From the NCBI GenBank assembly GCA_001414485.1, contig LLEY01000211.1, positions 1 to 64,000 on the forward strand: 64,000 bases of DNA. The letters are read 5' to 3'. Positions 58,558 to 64,000 of this stretch are shown in pieces; within the stretch, counting starts at the first letter, position 1, and every line of letters starts with the position of its first letter. Both the position numbers and the translations under genes were made by a program. The stretch comes from Calycina herbarum. Taxonomy: Eukaryota; Ascomycota; Leotiomycetes; Helotiales; Pezizellaceae. The notes under the pieces are model-generated. The model was given only the letters and a program-made list of their open reading frames with translations. It was not told where the DNA came from and did no database searches.

Positions 58558-59879
58558 ATGGAAGAACGTTTCCAGACTCAAGAAAGAAGGCGACATACAA
58601 ACAGAGTGGCATCTCTGGGTTGGCAACTTTTGGTAAACTCTATCATCCAACCATCTTATTTTCGTCGTCTAACTATGTTTTGCAGCACCGAGGAGTCAAA
58701 GAAACGCGACGCGTGATTATCCCTGCATACTCTTTTGATAGTTTTCAGCGACTCCCAACAGAATTGCGAATTCGGGTATCGTCATTTGCATCTCGCTTTG
58801 AGGATCCTCAAACCCACCTCTTTGACAGGAAAGATTCTTGTCGCTCGAAAGCTGGCATTGAAGTTGAGGGAAAGCAGCTAGTTCCCTCTATTCTCCATGT
58901 TTGTCAAGAGTCTCGAATTGAAGCTCTGAAAGTGTTTACGTTGCTCCCTACTGTTAGGTGGGGATACTGTTACAGCAGAGCATATTTCAACACTATCTAC
59001 GACAGCTTTTATCTTGGACATGCCGAGATCTGGAAGGAATTCAGACTTTTGATCGACATTCTAATCAAACACAACACCACTCGCGCTTTGCCAGACACCG
59101 TTTTGCCGGACATGGAGCAATTCAAGGAGATTCGTCATTTGATTGTCGATTTGAGGATATTCGGGGCCATGCCACCCAAGACCTGGACTGAATTCACCAA
59201 TCTAGATGTTTTGACAGTCGCCTTTTATCCATTCGATGAGGACGAAGACGATGAGTTCAAGTTCTTCGAGGAACATGATTGTCCACGCCGTCCTGGATGT
59301 GTAAGGGCACATCCGCGAAACTTGTATGGGCTTCATGCAAAGCGTTTGTTAGAACATGTCACAGTCTGTATTGGTCGAGCTAAAGATGAGGCTCCAGGAT
59401 GGAAAACACCTAGTACCGAGGTCAAAAAACGAAGGGTTTCTTCATTTGACGATCACGACCCCGTACGAGACCGCAAGCTGCAGGAATCCGAGGAGGAACA
59501 ATACCGGTGGTTTGACGAGCTTGATGGCGATAGTTCAATCGAGGCCGAAGATGCTGGGGAAGATGAGCCCGTAGACGAGGGCGTGGCTGAAGCGGCAAAT
59601 GAGGGCCAAGATCAGGGTGAAGACATAGTCGAAGAGGACGACATTGAGGATCATGACCAAACCTTACTTCCCCAAATGCCTTTTGAGGTACCAATGACGG
59701 AAATCCGACGTTTCAAACATAAATTTCATCCGTCTCGGAGGGCTACTACTCTGGATTTGTACGGCAAAGGCAGAAGAGGGGTGGGAAAGGACAAAAAGAG
59801 ATATTATGGTCAGCCTTTCACTGATAGTGAAACTGAGTATGGTGGAGCAAGTAACCACGCGGACTACGACTCGTGGTGA
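58558..59879 (+). CDS. 2EXR domain-containing protein
   Basis: Exons 58558-58632 and 58686-59879 (53-nt intron GTAAAC...TGCAG, phase 0) give 422 aa. The 2EXR-type domain starts at YSFDSFQRLPTELRIRVSSF and continues with LVPSILHVCQESRIEALKVF, the C-x-E-S-R motif that names the family; relatives are very numerous in leotiomycetes and of unknown function. The middle is a globular domain (to about residue 245). Residues about 265-345 are dominated by Glu and Asp, and the end is basic. The frame is open upstream of the chosen ATG with a charged helical stretch, so the true start may be further 5'. Confidence 0.8.
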
Positions 59880-60632
59880 TATCTCTAAATCGAGCCCATA
59901 GGACCGTGATAATTTTAGGGATCCAGGACTTGGGTAATAGCTACATGATCGAAAGATCCACTGTACCTAGGTTTTTCTTTGGATAAGTCAATTAATAAAC
60001 ATTTCGTATGCTAGGTAATTCTTTTTATCGGTGTCCAATTTCCATTGAAGGAAAAGTCTTTCGGTCTCGGGCGAATTTTCATTCAAGCTAGCATGACAAT
60101 CTTCAACCCGCTATAAAACCAACAACGCTGAGCCTTGATTTTACCTCGCCTCCTGAGGTTAGAAATGCTATGCATGTTAGAATTAACAGAAGATCCGCCA
60201 GAACTGTTACCTTGTCTCCCTCTGCTTGCTTGAATAGCACTCTTTTCAGTATGGATAAAATCACGGTCTTGGGAACATGTGATCAATTAAAGCAGCAAGG
60301 GTAGTCTGCTAAGCGAGTTGACACTCAAGAAATGAGTCCCATGAGTCAAAGCCCACTCATAACTCGATAGGAGTAACATTAACTCTCTCTGCTGGAAAGA
60401 CGGGACTGGAAGTATAGTCAAATTAAAGGAGCGATAATTAGGACTTCCACAGTATAATTTCCCGGTACCATTTCCCAAAACTCAAATACCCGCGCCCGTC
60501 CAAACTCCTAGCCTTCCTGTCATGCATTTTCCTAGCCCAAAATCTTAACTCCTCTGCCCCCCACCATGCGTTTAGTCCATAATCTATTCAAAATAATCAG
60601 TCATTGCTCATATCTTTGGCTTCTCAAAATTC
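59880..60632. other. Intergenic, no supportable gene
   Basis: Short open frames on both strands without domains. It should contain the 3' end of the 2EXR gene and that of the small secreted protein gene. Confidence 0.5.
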
Positions 60633-60925
60633 TCACCAGTTAGCCAAGCAGTAAGGAACAACACCAATCAATCCGCAGTGGGTGTTAACAGGGCAATCCC
60701 CAATTTTCAAAAGTTCGAGTCCATTTGCCCCGTAACCACATTGGACCTATACTTCTCGTCAGTTTCAAGTTCATGAGAAATTCATGGATAGATTCTTACA
60801 ATCCCATTGAAGTTGGTAGCACAAGAGTATTGTCCAAAAGTACAAACATCCCTAGCTTCCGTAGGGGCCGCGTTGGCGCCAGCGAGGAGTGCGGTGAGGA
60901 CAACAGTGATAGTGGTGAATTGCAT
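60633..60925 (-). CDS. Small secreted cysteine-rich protein (79 aa)
   Basis: Exons 60925-60800 (126 nt) and 60746-60633 (114 nt), phase 0, with a 53-nt intron GTAAGA...TATAG; too short for the usual ORF cut-off. The first 19-20 residues (MQFTTITVVLTALLAGANA) are a clear signal peptide, likely cut before APTEARD. The mature part has six Cys (DVCTFG, YSCATN, VQCGYG, GDCPV, THCGL, PYCLANW), suggesting three disulphides. Six-Cys proteins of this size are common in fungal secretomes; some are effectors, but no specific relative is recognised and no virulence role is shown. The stop TGA directly follows Trp. Confidence 0.75.
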
Positions 60926-61730
60926 TTTGAAGTGTTGGTGTTTTGTGGTTATTGGTGTAGAAGAATGTTTAATTGTGTTTGTTGATTGGAATGATAGTGA
61001 TGAAATTTTACCTTGGAAAGACGTGCTTTCTCTTTTATATCTCTAGATTGATCGTCCTAAAATTAGATGCAAGGCAAAAGTGCAGATATACCGGTGATGA
61101 AAGTGAGATTCGGGCGAAGGTTGCCGCTAACTGATGACACGAGGTTTACATCGGATGCTTCGGGTGCGAAAGGAAACCCTAGAAGCTGAGGAAACACGAG
61201 CTGTACTAGAACAGCTGAAATGAATACGAAATGTGCGTTGTTGATGTCGAATAGTTGATTGGTTCCATCAATGTCAGCTGTTTATCTCCTGTTGGTGTCC
61301 AAGCCACCACCGTAATGTTTCGCGTTGCACAGGTAGTAGATCTGTTTTGGTCAGCTGACTGGACTTCTCGTGGCTCCAATCATCTTATACTTGTTGCCTA
61401 AAAAGCTGAGTTATTACGTTTGGGATTACCCCAGTTGAGCATCTAGCTGCATGGCCACTGTACACTGCCGAGGTCGGTAGAAGAGGCTTTGCGGAGAACC
61501 CTAGTATTGGTAGAGGTTAACATTGGTTTGGTTTTAGGATAAACACGAAGCCATGGTAATCTCTCCGCAGCAATACCAACAAGAGCATCATGCCACCTGT
61601 GCCTTTCTTTCTAGTACCTTGCAGTGCAACGTTATCGCAAAGTGAAAATTCCAACTACTCCAAAAATAAAATATTGAAAGAGAAGAAAAAGCTGTAGTGA
61701 TCATCTCAGTCCCAATTTTTTTTGTTTTGA
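60926..61730. other. Intergenic, promoter of the secreted protein gene
   Basis: No gene is supported. C/T- and A/T-rich patches only. The last part is the 3' region of the F-box gene. Confidence 0.5.
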
Positions 61731-63265
61731 TTAATGGTCTCCAAATTGGGCCCTGGCCAACGTGCGATGTGTAGGCCTGAGCAAATCCTCCGCAGTACTG
61801 ACTTTAGGAACCCTAACATGAACACTCAACTCAATTCCCTCGTCTTCAAACCCGCTTTTAAAATTATCTGGCAACTCCCACTTCCCGAGTTGAAATAAGT
61901 GTTTCGTTTTCGATTCAAGCTCCTCGCGTAATTCCACGACCCTCAAATGAGGAAAATGCTCTTTCTTTTCTTCTGCAAGTTGTGAAATCCAACGGATTTT
62001 GTGCTCTTTTATCGAGTTATTCGTGAAATTTCTTCGTCCCTCTTCTTCGAGTTTGTCGTCAATGACTTCATAAAAGATTCCGATTTCTGTTTGGAAGTTT
62101 AACTAGAAAAAATGAGCATGATGAGCTCATGTCCAGTACATTAAGTTTTCATGTTCTGAAAATACAAGGCCCCGATGACGAAGTGGCAAGACGAGGAAAT
62201 GGAAAATGAGAAGGATCTTGCTGAGCTTACATAGAGTTCCTCGAGTGAAAGAGGAAGTAGTTTAAAGACTCCATCCCTTGCCTTGCCAGTGGTCAACGGT
62301 TCAAAGAAACACCAGGCGGTTAAGGACAAAAACTTAAGTGTCTGAAAGCCGCTCAAATCCAATCTCGTTCCATCTGAGCCGGGCCAAGTGGCGTTTGTAC
62401 TATTGAGATACAAGTGCACCAGTGTTTCCTTGATGATTGCCAAAACGTCACCAACCGCAGCAGCGAAGAATGGGTCCAGTCTTTTCCTGTATTCCTGTGG
62501 AACTGATCCATGAACCATTCTATCAGGTTGCCGAACGGCGTCAAGCGGGGCACAAACATCCAGTTTCTTCAGTCTATTCGAACATCTCAAGATTTCCCTC
62601 AGTGCTGGCAGTTTGATCCCGAAAACCATGGAGAGGGATTGTAAGTCATTATGTTGAGCTGAATGGTCAGGATTCTCAGTCCACCTCCCAAACAATGACC
62701 CAAATACGGAAAGATGACGCAGATTTGGTAGAGAAGCTATGTTAGCCAATTGCCAAGGAGTAATTCCCCTGGCTGAAATGTTGATTTCTTCCAAACTATC
62801 CCTCATCCCTAGATCTTCGTCCAACAGCAAAGACGCCTGATTGGGTCGACCGCTGTTCATGTCCAAGTACCTGACTTTCGGGAATGCCTTCAGCAGAACA
62901 GCAAATTCTTCCTTCTCTTGACCCAAAAGTCTCGGTGGGCGATAAGTGCGTATAGTCCGAAAGCATATGGTCAAGAAATTAACCCCGTGACCAAAACCTG
63001 GGTTTTCTTCAATAGTTCTTCGAAGAAGCCACGGGTTTACTCCAGAGGAAACGCAACGCGGGTAAATGGATGCGTGGCTCGGAAGGTCATGATTATCTTC
63101 TTCTGAGTGTAGGGGATGGATATGAATGTAGGAAGGTATGAGAGGTCGTGCGATTTGTGATATGATTCGATTGGTGAGAGAGAGGTGGTAGAGAGTGGAT
63201 CTATCCCGTTCAAAAGATGTGAAGATGAGGTATAGAACCTCAGTTGGGAGTTGATCAAGGAGCAT
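61731..63265 (-). CDS. F-box protein with leucine-rich-repeat-like region
   Basis: Exons 63265-62231 and 62102-61731 (128-nt intron GTAAGC...TTCTAG, phase 0) give 1407 nt and 468 aa. The F-box is at the extreme N-terminus: MLLDQLPTEVLYLIFTSFER followed by LYHLSLTNRIISQIARPLI. It recruits Skp1 in SCF ubiquitin ligases. LRR-like segments follow, e.g. FPKVRYLDM, SLEEINIS, LPNLRHLSVFG, RLKKLDV, TLKFLSLT and LEELYLNF (spanning the splice junction). The C-terminal 100 residues are Glu/Lys-rich. An in-frame non-ATG extension exists to 63352; the ATG at 63265 is chosen because the F-box starts there. The substrate is unknown. Confidence 0.85.
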
Positions 63266-64000
63266 TATTGTGTTTGGTATGGAAGTTGAAGGAGGCTCCC
63301 CAGTATTGCTGTCATCGTCATAGCAGTAATTTAGCCTGTATGGTAATGTCACGTTTTAGCAACGTGACATGCATATACAAACATACATATTGACAACCGT
63401 GATATCAGCTACCAGCCAACGCAAGATACTTAGATGAATCATCTTCCTTTTAACACCACAGAAATACTTTTAGACGAGAGTGGTTTACAGTATTATTTCA
63501 TACGGTCACGTGAATAACCATCTCTTCTGATTGGTCAAAATTTAGCCACACACAAGCCACAGTGGAAAAGGCTCAGTCATGGATGGTGACCGCTCCATGA
63601 ATTTAAGATCCATATATTTACTCTGATGACTACAGTATTTAAGCATACTGGTATTCGGCATCCCGTACAGAAAGTGCCAGGCCGTGGTGTGTTCGCCCCT
63701 TTATCAGCATTGTGGTTTCATGCTTGAGAAGTTAATTTTTCCAACACAGCGGCAGGCGGTCAATATCGGAATGGCTTCAAAGGCAGGCATTTGGAGGGTT
63801 GTTACTGGTAGTCGGGGTTTGAAAGGGATTTGAAAATAACGAATGCCGCCGCTTACAACCGGGTATGATCACCCAGATCCACCCGGGTATCCACGTTTTG
63901 GTTTGTACGTGCGGCCCCCAGACAAGAAGTTTAACTTCACAACTTGGCTTAAGGTTACAGTGAAATAGTCGGGCTTGCCGGTCCTTCGTCAGACTGCCAT
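63266..64000. other. Intergenic to window end
   Basis: Upstream region of the F-box gene; no further gene can be supported before the sequence ends. Confidence 0.45.

Overview
The window reads as nuclear DNA of a filamentous ascomycete (Pezizomycotina; a leotiomycete is my guess, not shown). Genes are compact, with 50-130 nt GT-AG introns, and include NAA40, LYRM2, PLAC8, 2EXR and F-box proteins. Two long AT-rich islands consist of LTR retrotransposons and DNA transposons ruined by C-to-T and G-to-A transitions of the CpA-to-TpA type, the signature of repeat-induced point mutation (RIP). There are no operons, CRISPR arrays or bacterial features.

Layout. 1-848 has no supportable gene. 849-1674 is an AT-rich patch of CTACTC/GAGTAG repeats. 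1675-14614 is a three-level nest: a Fot1/pogo-type DNA transposon (about 1.84 kb once emptied) holds Gypsy element A (2313-13403), which holds Gypsy element B (7395-12866). 14615-29473 is gene-rich: PLAC8 protein (-), NAA40-like N-acetyltransferase (-) divergent from LYRM2 (+), a 1410-residue protein of unknown function (-), a Pro/Arg-rich protein with an acidic tail (+), a 223-residue basic protein (-), and a 3'-5' exonuclease-like protein (+). 29474-55269 is a second island: a TIR element H of unknown family (about 2.55 kb once emptied) holds a solo LTR (29777-30238), Gypsy F (48871-54549), and a chain in which gag-only Gypsy E (31142-48234, -) holds Gypsy D (33400-47858, -), which holds Gypsy C (40210-47477, +). 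55270-64000 is gene-rich again: a second exonuclease-like paralogue (+), a 2EXR protein (+), a small secreted cysteine-rich protein (-) and an F-box/LRR protein (-).

The insertion order was reconstructed by pairing LTRs and target-site duplications (TSDs) by eye. Several TSD pairs differ only by RIP-type changes. All chromodomain elements (A, B, C, F) are chromoviruses, and B has landed inside the chromodomain codons of A. The least expected observations are a cysteine-rich open frame antisense to and downstream of pol in both C and D, a U3 exchange between the LTRs of C and D, the tendency of 5' LTRs to carry more RIP than 3' LTRs, the unclassified host element H, and the position of H between two exonuclease-like paralogues. 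Gene models were spliced by hand and checked for frame; no database search was possible.
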